Part shown: positions 43,367 through 51,829 of the stretch, in pieces
How positions within the stretch are numbered: position 1 is the first letter of the stretch
Layout of the letters: each line of letters opens with the position of its first letter
Notes under the pieces: generated by a model
Database searches by the model: none
The model's input: the letters and a program-made list of their open reading frames with translations, nothing else
Told to the model about the DNA's origin: nothing
Made by a program: the position numbers and the translations under genes
From: Billgrantia aerodenitrificans
GTDB taxonomy: Bacteria; Pseudomonadota; Gammaproteobacteria; Pseudomonadales; Halomonadaceae
DNA: 64,000 bases
Reading direction: 5' to 3'
Assembly (NCBI RefSeq): GCF_021404405.1
Contig: NZ_JABFTV010000001.1
Coordinates: 248,001-312,000, forward strand

Positions 43367-43899
43367 AGCCGGCTACCAGACGGAACCTGATCGTGGTGGT
43401 TGCCGCCACGGCGCTGAGCCTGACCGTAGTCAACCTGGCCATATTGGGCAAGGAGCGTCATCTGGCGCAGGGCGAGGCGGTATTTCTCGAACTGGCACCG
43501 GTGGATCCGCGCTCGCTGATGCAGGGCGACTACATGGCGCTGAACTTCGAGATCGCCAACCGTATCCGCGAAGCGCTGTACCAGCGGCGCTCCGAGGTGG
43601 ACGAGCGGCATGCCGCCGACGGCTACGTCATCGTGCGTCTCGACGACCGTGGTGTGGCCCACTTCCAGCGTTTGGGGGCTGCGGAGGAGTCGCTGGAGGC
43701 CGACGAGCGGCGCCTGCGCTATCGGCTACGCAACGGCCAGGTACGCTTCGCCACCGATGCCTTCTTCTTTCAGGAAGGCCATGCCGAACGCTACGAGCCC
43801 GCCCGCTACGGCCAGTTCCGCGTGAACGAGCGCGGCGAGCCCCTGCTGGTTTCACTGCACGGCGACGAGCTGGAGCTGTTGGGGGATATGGAGAGATAG
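43363..43899 (+). CDS. GDYXXLXY-family membrane-anchored protein
   Basis: The 178-residue protein has one N-terminal transmembrane segment (about residues 9-28) and an external domain with LAPVDPRSLMQGDYMALNFEI, the GDYXXLXY signature (here GDYMALNF), then GYVIVRLDDRGVAHFQRL and FFFQEGHAERYEPARYGQFRV. It closes the DUF2157-DUF4401 operon. Note that the last motif position is Phe instead of Tyr. Function unknown; the outer domain may bind a ligand. Confidence 0.85.
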   Translation: MKPATRRNLIVVVAATALSLTVVNLAILGKERHLAQGEAVFLELAPVDPRSLMQGDYMALNFEIANRIREALYQRRSEVDERHAADGYVIVRLDDRGVAHFQRLGAAEESLEADERRLRYRLRNGQVRFATDAFFFQEGHAERYEPARYGQFRVNERGEPLLVSLHGDELELLGDMER

Positions 43900-43953
43900 A
43901 AGCACTTGGAGAGATATCGACCCGAATCAAGAACCAAGCGAAGGAAGGTAAGT

Positions 43954-44598
43954 ATGCACGGCCCGAACCCCGCGAACCCGCACCCCATGGAAGGGTTCCC
44001 TCAGGTGTGCTTCATCAAGAGCGTGGTCAAGAATCCGAATATCATCGTCGGCGACTACACCTATTACGACGACCCGGAAGATTCGGAGAACTTCGAACGC
44101 AACGTGCTTTACCACTATCCGTTCATCGGCGACAAACTCATCATCGGCAAGTTCTGCGCCATCGCCCGAGGCGTCAAGTTCATCATGAATGGGGCAAACC
44201 ACAAGCTCTCCGGTATCTCCACCTATCCGTTCCAGATCTTCGGCAACGGCTGGGAGAAGGTGATGCCGGCGGCGAGCGAGCTTCCCTACAAGGGCGATAC
44301 GGTCATCGGCCATGACGTGTGGATCGGCTATGACGCGCTCATCATGCCCGGCGTGCAGATCGGCAACGGTGCCATCGTCTCTTCTCGCTCGGTGGTGGTG
44401 AGCGACGTGCCGCCCTATACGATTGTAGGAGGCAACCCTGCCCGCCCGATCAGACAGCGCTTTTCGCCGGAAGAGGTCGAAACCTTGCAGGCCATTGCCT
44501 GGTGGGACTGGCCGGTGGAAGAGATCACAAGGCATCTGCCTCTGATCGTGGCGGGGGATGTGGAGGCCTTGCGATCTTCACTTGGGACTCGTCGTTGA
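43954..44598 (+). CDS. CatB/Vat-type hexapeptide-repeat acetyltransferase
   Basis: The 214-residue protein has left-handed beta-helix hexapeptide repeats (IIGKFCAIARGVKFIMNGANHKLSGISTYPF; VIGHDVWIGYDALIMPGVQIGNGAIVSSRSVV in pieces) and the catalytic His in GANHKL near residue 78. This is the xenobiotic acyltransferase family, which acetylates chloramphenicol or streptogramins, but most chromosomal members have unknown targets. The start at 43954 follows AAGGAAGG; the frame reaches back to 43906 without a good ribosome site. Resistance is possible but unproven. Confidence 0.88.
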   Translation: MHGPNPANPHPMEGFPQVCFIKSVVKNPNIIVGDYTYYDDPEDSENFERNVLYHYPFIGDKLIIGKFCAIARGVKFIMNGANHKLSGISTYPFQIFGNGWEKVMPAASELPYKGDTVIGHDVWIGYDALIMPGVQIGNGAIVSSRSVVVSDVPPYTIVGGNPARPIRQRFSPEEVETLQAIAWWDWPVEEITRHLPLIVAGDVEALRSSLGTRR

Positions 44599-44741
44599 GC
44601 AGCGTTTCGAAGCCTTTCTCGAGGATGCCATCCGGGGGGCTCGCGGTGCTTGTCGTCGTTCATGGGATGACCTCAATGTGCTTGTCATGTGGGCCGGCAA
44701 GTGCCGGCCCGTGATGTCATGTGGTGTCAGGCCAAGTGGTG

Positions 44742-46538
44742 TCAGGCCAGGTGATGCACTTCCTGCTGGCCATACACCGGCGTCGGGATGCCTTCCATGC
44801 GCGCCTTGAGCTGCAGCGCCAGGTAGTGGGAGTAGTGGCGCGACTGGTGCAGGTTGCCGCCGTGGAACCACAGCGCCTGCTGCTGGGTGGGCTTCCACAT
44901 GTTGCGCAGCTCACCCTCCCAGGGGCCGGGGTCCTTGGTCGTGTCGGAGCCGAGCCCCCAGCACTTGCCGACCTTGTCGGCCACCTCCTGGGAGATGATG
45001 CGCGCCGCCCAGCCGTTCATGGAGCCGTAGCCGGTGGCGTAGACGATCAGGTCGGCGGGCAGTTCGGAGCCGTCGCTGAGCGTCACCGAGCGCGGGTTGA
45101 TGCGTTCGATGCCCACGCCGCTGCGCAGCTTGATGTCGCCGTTGGCGACCAGGTCGCAGGCGCCCACGTCGATGTAGTAGCCGGAGCCGCGGCGTAGGTA
45201 CTTGAGGAACAGCCCGGAGTCGTCGTCGCCGAAGTCGAGCAGGAAGCCGGCGTCCTCGAGCTTCTTGTAGAACTCGGCATCGCGTTCGCGGATCTGGTCG
45301 AAGGCGGGGCGCTGGAAGTCGGGCAACAGCTTGTAGGGGATCGAGGCGAAGATCAGGTCGGCCTTGTCGTGGGTGATGCCGTTCTTTACCGCCTCCTCGG
45401 AGTAGAGCGGGCCGAGGGCGTGCTCCATCAGCGAGTCGGACTTGACGATGTGGGTCGAGGAGCGTTGGATCATGGTCACGTCGGCGTCGTTCTCCCATAG
45501 CGCCGCACAGATGTCGTGGGCCGAGTTGTTGGAGCCCACCACGACCACTTTCTTGCCGCGATAGGCATCCGGCCCGGGGTGCTGGCTGGAGTGCTGCTGC
45601 TCGCCTTCGAAGGTTTCGGCGCCGGGAAAGTGGGGCACGTTGGGCACGCCCGACATGCCGGTGGCCAGGATCAGCTGCTTGGGCTTGAGCGTGACTTGCT
45701 CGCCGTCGCGGTTGACCCGCACCGTCCACTCGCCGCTGGCCTCGTCGTAGCTGGCGCCCTCGCACTCGGTTGAACTCCAGTAGTTGAGCTCCATTACCTT
45801 GGTGTACATCTCCAGCCAGTCGCCGATCTTGTCCTTGGGTGCGAACACCGGCCAGTTCTCGGGGAAGGGGATGTAGGGCAGGTGGTCGTACCATACCGGG
45901 TCGTGCAGGCACAGCGACTTGTAGCGGTTGCGCCAGGCGTCGCCGGGGCGAGGGTGCTTGTCGAGTACGATGGTGGGGACGTCGAGCTGGCGCAGCCGCG
46001 CGGCGAGCCCGATGCCGCCCTGTCCGCCGCCGATGATCACGCAGTAGGGTTGGCGTGTGTAGCCGAGCTCCTGTGCTTCTCGCTGGCGCGCTTCGAGCCA
46101 GGTCTCGCGGGTCTTGCTGGCGCCGTGTTCGGCCCCCAGGGGGCGCCTGGCGCCGCGTGGCTCGGGGTGGTCCTTGAGCTCCTGCATGGTGGTCAGCAGG
46201 GTCCAGCATTTGCCGTTTTTCAGGCGCAGGTAGCCCTTGCCAAGGGCGACGCCGGTCTCGAAGGTCAACCAGGCTTCGGTCACGCCATTGGCTTCGGTGG
46301 CCGCGCCATCGAGCTGCCAGTTGGTGGGACGCGTCTCGCTCAGGGTGGCGTTGAGCATCGACTGGATGGCGTCCTTGCCTTCCAACGTCTTGAGGTTCCA
46401 GGTGAAGGCGACCAGATCGCGCCAGTAGCACTCGTCATTGAACAGGGCCATGACCCGTTGGATGTCGCGTTGTTCGAGTGCGCTCTCGAAGTCGCGCAGC
46501 CACTGCTGGGCGTGTTGAGTCGGCGTGGGTGTCGTCAT
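44742..46538 (-). CDS. Flavin-dependent monooxygenase with N-terminal NTF2-like domain
   Basis: The 598-residue protein has two parts. Residues about 1-120 are NTF2/SnoaL-like (WLRDFESALEQRDIQRVMALFNDECYWRDLVAFTWNLKTL in pieces). From 165 on it is an FMO/YUC-type enzyme, with FAD motif VIIGGGQGGIGLAARL (168-183) and NADPH motif VVVVGSNNSAHDI. It would oxygenate a soft nucleophile such as a sulfide or amine. ATG 46538 follows GGAGA by seven bases. A sigma-54 promoter lies 41 bases upstream and a sigma-54 activator gene is divergent, so expression is probably induced by its substrate. Confidence 0.9.
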   Translation of the reverse strand: MTTPTPTQHAQQWLRDFESALEQRDIQRVMALFNDECYWRDLVAFTWNLKTLEGKDAIQSMLNATLSETRPTNWQLDGAATEANGVTEAWLTFETGVALGKGYLRLKNGKCWTLLTTMQELKDHPEPRGARRPLGAEHGASKTRETWLEARQREAQELGYTRQPYCVIIGGGQGGIGLAARLRQLDVPTIVLDKHPRPGDAWRNRYKSLCLHDPVWYDHLPYIPFPENWPVFAPKDKIGDWLEMYTKVMELNYWSSTECEGASYDEASGEWTVRVNRDGEQVTLKPKQLILATGMSGVPNVPHFPGAETFEGEQQHSSQHPGPDAYRGKKVVVVGSNNSAHDICAALWENDADVTMIQRSSTHIVKSDSLMEHALGPLYSEEAVKNGITHDKADLIFASIPYKLLPDFQRPAFDQIRERDAEFYKKLEDAGFLLDFGDDDSGLFLKYLRRGSGYYIDVGACDLVANGDIKLRSGVGIERINPRSVTLSDGSELPADLIVYATGYGSMNGWAARIISQEVADKVGKCWGLGSDTTKDPGPWEGELRNMWKPTQQQALWFHGGNLHQSRHYSHYLALQLKARMEGIPTPVYGQQEVHHLA

Positions 46539-46578
46539 CGTTGTTCTCCGCTTGTTGTTGGGGGACGCCCTGTGTCCT

Positions 46579-46595
46579 GGCAGAAACCGTGCCAG
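46579..46595 (-). promoter_or_regulatory. Sigma-54 promoter of the monooxygenase gene
   Basis: On the minus strand 46595-46579 reads CTGGCACGGTTTCTGCC, matching the consensus YTGGCACGrNNNTTGCW at all but two positions. The invariant GG (46593-46592) and GC (46581-46580) have the required 10-base gap. Transcription would begin near 46568, 30 bases before the ATG. Confidence 0.8.
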
Positions 46596-46694
46596 CCGCG
46601 GAGTGCGTGCGAGAAACGCTTCCAGACGATTGAAAAGCATGGTGTTACGAGCGGGTGTTAAGCGAGGGGTAGCGTTAAGTGACCTGTAACGCAT

Positions 46695-46742
46695 GTGACA
46701 GCTGTCACGTGACGGAAGCGGCCCGGGCGTTACACCTGTAAC
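46695..46742. promoter_or_regulatory. Candidate enhancer sites for the sigma-54 activator
   Basis: Two perfect dyads lie about 100-150 bases upstream of the sigma-54 promoter: GTGACAGCTGTCAC (46695-46708) and GTTACA-CC-TGTAAC (46729-46742). A half-site TGTAAC is at 46685-46690. Their distance and symmetry fit upstream activator sites, also able to autoregulate the divergent activator gene. Confidence 0.55.
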
Positions 46743-46869
46743 CCCCGACCAAGGGCGCAGGTGAAGCCGATTGACTCCTGCCCGGTACGGCATAGGCTGG
46801 AAGCAGGCCTGCCATACAACAACAAGGCCACCCCCGCCGGAGAGCGGCACGGCGGCACCGGAGGCAGCG

Positions 46870-48843
46870 ATGCCATTGCGTAACGAGCAACGCCAGCACA
46901 TCGAGACCCTGATCCGGCTCAGCGAAGGCCAGCCGGCCGACCTGGGCGGCTGCCGGGAAGTGATCCGGCGCTCCTGGGAGCGCTGCGTCGGCGAGTACCG
47001 ACTCGACCCCGGTCGCCCCCGCCCCGTACGGGTGCTGACTCAACAGGCGCTCAAGGAGCACCGCGAGCCGGTCGACGAACTGCTGCATGTCGCGCGGGCT
47101 GGCGTCGATCAGCTCTTCACCCAGATCGCCCCGCTGGGCTATGTGCTGCTGCTCACCGACCGGCAGGGTATCACCGTCGATTTCCGCGGCCAGCGCGAGC
47201 GGGAGCCGGCGCTGCGCCGGGCGGGTCTCTACCTCGGTGCCGATTGGGACGAGCGGTATGCGGGCACCTGTGCGGTCGGCACCTGCGTGCACGACGCCCA
47301 AGCCATTACCTGCCACCAGAGCGAGCACTTCGATGCCACCCACATCAGCCTGACCTGCACGGCGGCGCCGATCACCGACCCGCAGGGGCAGGTCATCGCG
47401 GTGCTGGACATCTCCGCGCTGCAGTCGCCGCGCGCCCAGGAGAGCCAGAATTTCGGTCTGCCGCTGGTTACGCTCTATGCGCGGATGATCGAGGACGCCT
47501 ATTTCCTGCACCGCTATCGCCGCTGCTTGATGCTGCGCTTCGATACCGCCCGCGAGTTCGTGCATCTCAATGGCCGAGGGCTGATCGCCATCGAGGAGGA
47601 CGGCAGTGTGGTCGCGGCCAATGGCGCCGGTCGCGCACTGATCGACGCCCATCTGCGCCGCTGGCCGCCTTGGTCGCCGGGCTGGCAGCCTTCGGTCACC
47701 CAGCTGTTCGACGGTGAACTCAGTGAACTGTTGGGCATCCCGGCCGCCAGCGATGACGGCATTCGCGCCTTTCGGGCACGCGCCAACGACACCACCTGCT
47801 TCGTCACCCTGCTCGAGCCGCGCGGTCGACGCCCGGCCCCATGTCCCTTGCCGCCTTCGCCTGCGCCGGTGCCGGCGCTGGACCGGCTCGCCTCGGACGA
47901 CCCCGCCATGCATCGGGTACTCAAGCTGGCGCGGCGGCTGCGCAACGAAGAGGTCAGCGTGCTGATCACCGGCGAGACCGGTACCGGCAAGGAGGTGCTG
48001 GCTCGGGCGCTGCACGACAGCGGTACGCGTGCCAAGGGACCCTTCGTGGCGGTGAACTGCGCCGCGATTCCCGAATCGCTGATCGAAAGCGAACTGTTCG
48101 GCTACCTGCCCGGCGCCTTTACCGGAGGGCGCAGCAAGGGGATGCGCGGGCTGATCCAGCAGGCCGACGGCGGCACCCTGTTCCTGGATGAGATCGGCGA
48201 CATGCCGCTGACGCTGCAGACCCGGCTGCTGCGCGTACTGGCCGAGCGTGAAGTGATGCCGCTGGGGGCTGAAAAGGCGCTGCGTATCGATATTCGCGTG
48301 ATCACCGCCACCCATCGTGACATGAGCGAGCTGATCGCGCGGGGCGGCTTCCGGGAAGATCTCTACTATCGTCTGAACGGCGCCCAGCTGCGGCTTCCGG
48401 CGCTGCGCGAGCGGGCCGACAAGCATTATGTGATTCGCAGCGTCTACCAGGCGCTTCTTGCCGAGCGCGAGCGGGAGGTGCGCCTGCGCGCCGATGCCAT
48501 GAGTGCGCTACTGGCTCACGCCTGGCCGGGCAACATCCGTCAGCTCAAGAATGCCCTGGCCTTCGCTCTGGCCACGGCCGAGGGCGACGAGATCACGCTT
48601 CACGACCTGCCGGAAGAGTGCCAGGGCCTCCTCGGCGCCGCACCGCAGACGCTCGCTATGGAGCAGGAAAAGGCGGCGGGCGAGGGCGAGGCGCTGCATG
48701 AACTGCTGCGTGCAACAGGCTGGAACGTCAGTCTCGCCGCGCGGCGACTCGGTGTCTCTCGTCCCACGATCTACCGGCGCATGCGCCGCCATGGCCTGGT
48801 GCCGCCCAACTGGCGCGAGTCCGACTCGAAGCTCGAACGTTAA
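46870..48843 (+). CDS. Sigma-54-dependent activator (AcoR-like, GAF-AAA+-Fis)
   Basis: The 657-residue protein has an N-terminal GAF-type sensor (about residues 75-190), an AAA+ domain with Walker A GETGTGKE (368-375) and Walker B GGTLFLDEIGD (434-444), and a Fis helix-turn-helix at the C-terminus (NVSLAARRLGVSRPTIYRRMRRHG). The sigma-54-contacting loop reads GAFTGG (415-420) instead of GAFTGA. It is divergent from the monooxygenase gene, which has a sigma-54 promoter, and is its likely activator. ATG 46870 was chosen because the upstream frame lacks conservation. Confidence 0.92.
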   Translation: MPLRNEQRQHIETLIRLSEGQPADLGGCREVIRRSWERCVGEYRLDPGRPRPVRVLTQQALKEHREPVDELLHVARAGVDQLFTQIAPLGYVLLLTDRQGITVDFRGQREREPALRRAGLYLGADWDERYAGTCAVGTCVHDAQAITCHQSEHFDATHISLTCTAAPITDPQGQVIAVLDISALQSPRAQESQNFGLPLVTLYARMIEDAYFLHRYRRCLMLRFDTAREFVHLNGRGLIAIEEDGSVVAANGAGRALIDAHLRRWPPWSPGWQPSVTQLFDGELSELLGIPAASDDGIRAFRARANDTTCFVTLLEPRGRRPAPCPLPPSPAPVPALDRLASDDPAMHRVLKLARRLRNEEVSVLITGETGTGKEVLARALHDSGTRAKGPFVAVNCAAIPESLIESELFGYLPGAFTGGRSKGMRGLIQQADGGTLFLDEIGDMPLTLQTRLLRVLAEREVMPLGAEKALRIDIRVITATHRDMSELIARGGFREDLYYRLNGAQLRLPALRERADKHYVIRSVYQALLAEREREVRLRADAMSALLAHAWPGNIRQLKNALAFALATAEGDEITLHDLPEECQGLLGAAPQTLAMEQEKAAGEGEALHELLRATGWNVSLAARRLGVSRPTIYRRMRRHGLVPPNWRESDSKLER

Positions 48844-48905
48844 CACGCTATCTTTGTGGCTATTGTGTGCCTTTGCTGCCCAGAACCTAGCGTATTGGAG
48901 CTTCC

Positions 48906-49769
48906 ATGAGCCAAGACAACGAGTACCTGCCGCCCAAGGTGTGGAAATGGGAAAAGGCCAGCGGCGGCGAGTTCGCCAACATCAACCGGCCCATCGCCGG
49001 ACCCACCCACGACAAGGCATTGCCGGTGGGTAAGCATCCGCTACAGCTCTACTCGCTGGCCACACCCAACGGGGTGAAGGCCACGATCATGCTAGAGGAG
49101 CTGCTGGCGCTGGGCCACGCAGGCGCCGAATACGACGCCTGGCCGATTCGCATCGGCGAGGGGGAGCAGTTCGGTAGCGGCTTCGTCGAGGTCAACCCCA
49201 ACTCCAAGATCCCGGCGCTGATGGATCACAGCACCACGCCACCCACCCGGGTGTTCGAGTCGGGCTCGATCCTGCTCTACCTGGCCGAGAAGTTCGGCGA
49301 GTTGCTGCCCCGTGATCATGCCGGGCGCAGCGAGACGCTGAACTGGCTGTTCTGGCAGATGGGCAGCGCGCCCTACCTGGGGGGCGGCTTCGGTCACTTC
49401 TACGCCTACGCGCCGACCAAGATCGAGTACGCCATCGACCGCTTCGCCATGGAGGCCAAGCGTCAACTCGACGTGCTCGATCGTCGCCTGGCCGAGAGCC
49501 GTTATCTCGGCGGCGACGAATACACCATTGCCGATATCGCCAACTGGTCCTGGTATGGTCAGCTGGCGTTGAATCGTGTCTACGATGCCGGCGAGTTCCT
49601 GCAGGTGCAGGAGTACCAGCACGTGCAGCGCTGGGCCAAAGAGATCGATGCCCGCCCGGCGGTGCAGCGCGGGCGCATGGTCAATCGCACCTTCGGCCCG
49701 CTTGAACAGCAGCTGCACGAGCGTCATGACGCCAGCGACTTCGAGACCAATACTCAGGACAAGCGTTAG
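48906..49769 (+). CDS. yghU: YghU-type glutathione S-transferase / disulfide reductase
   Basis: The 287-residue protein is full length for YghU: an N-terminal extension (YLPPKVWKWEKASGGEFANINRPIAGPTHDKALPVGKHPLQLYSL in part), a thioredoxin-like domain with TPNGVKATIML in the glutathione site and NPNSKIPALMD, FESGSILLYLAEKFG, then a helical domain with YTIADIANWSWYG. YghU binds two glutathiones and reduces disulfides and peroxides. It follows the sigma-54 activator by 62 bases on the same strand but is probably a separate unit. Confidence 0.92.
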   Translation: MSQDNEYLPPKVWKWEKASGGEFANINRPIAGPTHDKALPVGKHPLQLYSLATPNGVKATIMLEELLALGHAGAEYDAWPIRIGEGEQFGSGFVEVNPNSKIPALMDHSTTPPTRVFESGSILLYLAEKFGELLPRDHAGRSETLNWLFWQMGSAPYLGGGFGHFYAYAPTKIEYAIDRFAMEAKRQLDVLDRRLAESRYLGGDEYTIADIANWSWYGQLALNRVYDAGEFLQVQEYQHVQRWAKEIDARPAVQRGRMVNRTFGPLEQQLHERHDASDFETNTQDKR

Positions 49770-49796
49770 CCCCGATCCTTTTCTTTCGAGAAAACC

Positions 49797-50246
49797 ATGC
49801 AATCAAGACGCCTGGAACGGTGTGATCTGGAAGCCTGCGCGGCGCTCTTCGCGCAGGTGTTCTCCACCGCCCCCTGGAACGAGCCCTGGCATGCAGATGG
49901 CGCACTGGCGCGGCTCGAACACTTCTTCGAGTCGCCAGGTGCCGTGGGCGTAGTGGGGTTGGGTGAGAGTGAGGAGCTCGAGGGGTTTCTGCTGGGCAAC
50001 CTCGAACCGTATCTGGATGGCAAGCTGTTCTACCTGCGGGAGATGTGCGTGGCCACGCATCGCCAGGGGCAAGGTATCGGCTCGCAGCTCTATGGGGTGC
50101 TCGAGGAAGCGTTGGCCACCAGAGATGTGCGTGCGGTGTACCTGGCCACGGGGCGGGACATCCCCGCGGCCCGCTTCTATCAGCAGCTCGGCTTTCGCTG
50201 CAGCGAAGGGATGGCCTTCTATGCCAAGGGTTTCAGGGGAGACTGA
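49797..50246 (+). CDS. GNAT-family N-acetyltransferase
   Basis: A 149-residue GNAT protein with the acetyl-CoA loop VATHRQGQGIGSQL (Q/RxxGxG/A) near residue 87 and the closing AARFYQQLGFR motif. The N-terminus (MQSRRLERCDLEACAALFAQVFSTAPWNEPW) is shared by small acetyltransferases that modify amines or aminoglycosides. Its start is 27 bases after the yghU stop, so the two may be cotranscribed. The target cannot be named. Confidence 0.9.
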   Translation: MQSRRLERCDLEACAALFAQVFSTAPWNEPWHADGALARLEHFFESPGAVGVVGLGESEELEGFLLGNLEPYLDGKLFYLREMCVATHRQGQGIGSQLYGVLEEALATRDVRAVYLATGRDIPAARFYQQLGFRCSEGMAFYAKGFRGD

Positions 50247-50388
50247 GCGCCTCGTCATCACGCCGCGCGAGACGGTTTTGACATGAGGGCGCGATTGGAC
50301 TCCCCCGGGGGGCTCTGGCAAGCTGCATGCCCTTTTCAATTCGACAGCTTTTGAACCCGACGGTTTTAGACCCTACAGAGAGATCGCC

Positions 50389-50727
50389 ATGAGCGCCTTG
50401 CCGAACTGCCCCGCCTGTCAATCCGAATACACCTACGAAGTGGCCGGCATGTACGCCTGCCCCGAGTGCGGCCACGAATGGTCCGTTCAGGTGGAGAGCG
50501 AGGCTGGCGACGGCAAGGTGGTGCGCGACGCCAACGGCAATGAGCTGCAGGACGGCGACAGTGTCACCGTGATCAAGGACCTCAAGGTCAAGGGCACTTC
50601 CTCGGTGGTCAAGGTGGGCACCAAGGTGAAGGGCATTCGCCTGGTAGAGGGCGATCACGACATCGACTGCAAGATCGACAGCTTCGGGCCGATGAAGCTG
50701 AAGTCGGAGTTCGTCAAGAAGGTGTGA
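50389..50727 (+). CDS. yjdM: Zinc-ribbon protein PhnA/YjdM
   Basis: The 112-residue protein has a zinc ribbon (Cys7, Cys10, Cys24, Cys27: [28 protein letters not shown] in part) and a compact beta domain with [31 protein letters not shown] (in part). It matches YjdM, formerly PhnA, whose old link to phosphonate use has not held up; its role is uncertain. A rho-independent terminator follows, so it is probably transcribed alone. Confidence 0.93.
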   Translation: MSALPNCPACQSEYTYEVAGMYACPECGHEWSVQVESEAGDGKVVRDANGNELQDGDSVTVIKDLKVKGTSSVVKVGTKVKGIRLVEGDHDIDCKIDSFGPMKLKSEFVKKV

Positions 50728-50802
50728 GTATCGAAAGCATTACCGGTCATCTGATGGCACCAAGCCACACTGGCAACGGCCAGACAACCGAAAACAGGCC
50801 GA

Positions 50803-50833
50803 AGCGGGGCCGGGGCTCGGCTCCGCTTTTTTA
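50803..50833 (+). terminator. Rho-independent terminator after yjdM
   Basis: AGCGG-GCCG pairs with CGGC-CCGCT around a short loop, followed by a clear run of six Ts (50827-50832). It ends the yjdM transcript. Confidence 0.75.
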
Positions 50834-50843
50834 TCGTGGCCGA

Positions 50844-51083
50844 TCAGGTGTGGCTGGGGGCGTCCGAAGCTTCCTGAGCGATCAGTGCATCGGCCAGTGC
50901 CCGTGAGGCGAGAGCGAACTCCACGCGTGCTGCGCTGAGTGCACTCAGGTCTTTGCAGGTGCCGTCTTGCTCGAGTCGGTCGAGCTGAATCTTGGCCAGG
51001 ACCAGACGCTTGCAGAGAACCGCATTGCTTGACGCCTCTCCCCGCTCTTCCGACAGCTCGATCTGTGCATTGAGACTGTTCAT
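50844..51083 (-). CDS. Small hypothetical protein (79 aa), helical
   Basis: From ATG 51083, with AGGGA six bases upstream, the product is 79 residues, mostly alpha-helical, alternating Leu/Ala with Glu/Arg (AQIELSEERGEASSNAVLCKRLVLAKIQLDRL in pieces). It has no signal peptide, no transmembrane helix and no known motif. A Cys pair (CKRL, TCKDL) may be relevant. Expression is plausible from the ribosome site; function unknown. Confidence 0.55.
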   Translation of the reverse strand: MNSLNAQIELSEERGEASSNAVLCKRLVLAKIQLDRLEQDGTCKDLSALSAARVEFALASRALADALIAQEASDAPSHT

Positions 51084-51250
51084 GTTTTTCCCTACGTCAT
51101 GCGATAGCAAAAAGCGCTTCGGCTCTTACGGTCGATCGTCGCTTGTTATGAATATCGTCCAAAACTGGGAAAACTGTAATTTTCGGTACATTCACACGAA
51201 ATGGCTACCGGCCCGACAGGCGCGGTAGAGGTAAGAAGCTGCTGGCAGGA

Positions 51251-51631
51251 TTACTGAATGGTGGTGACCATGACCGGCGCCACGCCCCGGTTCAGCATGC
51301 CGAGTTCGCGTGCCGCGCGCTTGGAGAGATCGATGATCCGCCCTTCGACGAAGGGGCCGCGATCGTTGATCAGGACCTCTACCTCTTGCCCGGTATCGGC
51401 CCGGGTGACGATCACCTTGGTACCGAGGGGAAGGCTGGGGTGGGCTGCGGTCAGTGCCTGCTGATCGAAGGGTTCACCGCTGGCCGTGGTGGCGCCCTGG
51501 AAGCGGTCGCTGTAGAAGGAGGCGATGCCTTCCTCCTGGACCTCAGGCTCGTGGGCAGAAGCGTGGGCTGCGAATACCGCCAACATCCCTGCCAGGCCAC
51601 AAGCGAGCAACTTCTTTGGTAGAGCTCCCAT
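51251..51631 (-). CDS. RlpA-like protein (double-psi beta-barrel)
   Basis: The 126-residue protein has a signal peptide (about residues 1-26) and a single RlpA domain: GIASFYSDRFQGATTASGEPFDQQALTAAHPSLPLGTKVIVTR in pieces, NDRGPFVEGRIIDLSKRAARELGM. The catalytic Asp of RlpA lytic transglycosylases in NDRGPF and the His in AAHPSLP are both present. It lacks the SPOR domain, so it is the short form of the family. It probably trims denuded peptidoglycan strands in the periplasm. Confidence 0.9.
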   Translation of the reverse strand: MGALPKKLLACGLAGMLAVFAAHASAHEPEVQEEGIASFYSDRFQGATTASGEPFDQQALTAAHPSLPLGTKVIVTRADTGQEVEVLINDRGPFVEGRIIDLSKRAARELGMLNRGVAPVMVTTIQ

Positions 51632-51829
51632 GGTTTTACCTCGGGTTGATCGTGTTGGCGGTTATCGCTTCCATCGATGAGGTGCTGGTGAGCGTTATGG
51701 ATAGTACCCGGCGTGGCACCATGAGGCAACCCACCAATTTCGCACTATTGCATGTTTGCAGAAGAAGGCTGCTTGATGGGCGGTGTTTGGCGATGTTGGC
51801 TGAAAGAGACAATTGCAGCACTGTGGCGC

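Noticed and set aside
46705..48426. A 573-aa minus-strand frame
   Set aside because: Antisense to the sigma-54 activator, whose Walker motifs and HTH are unmistakable.
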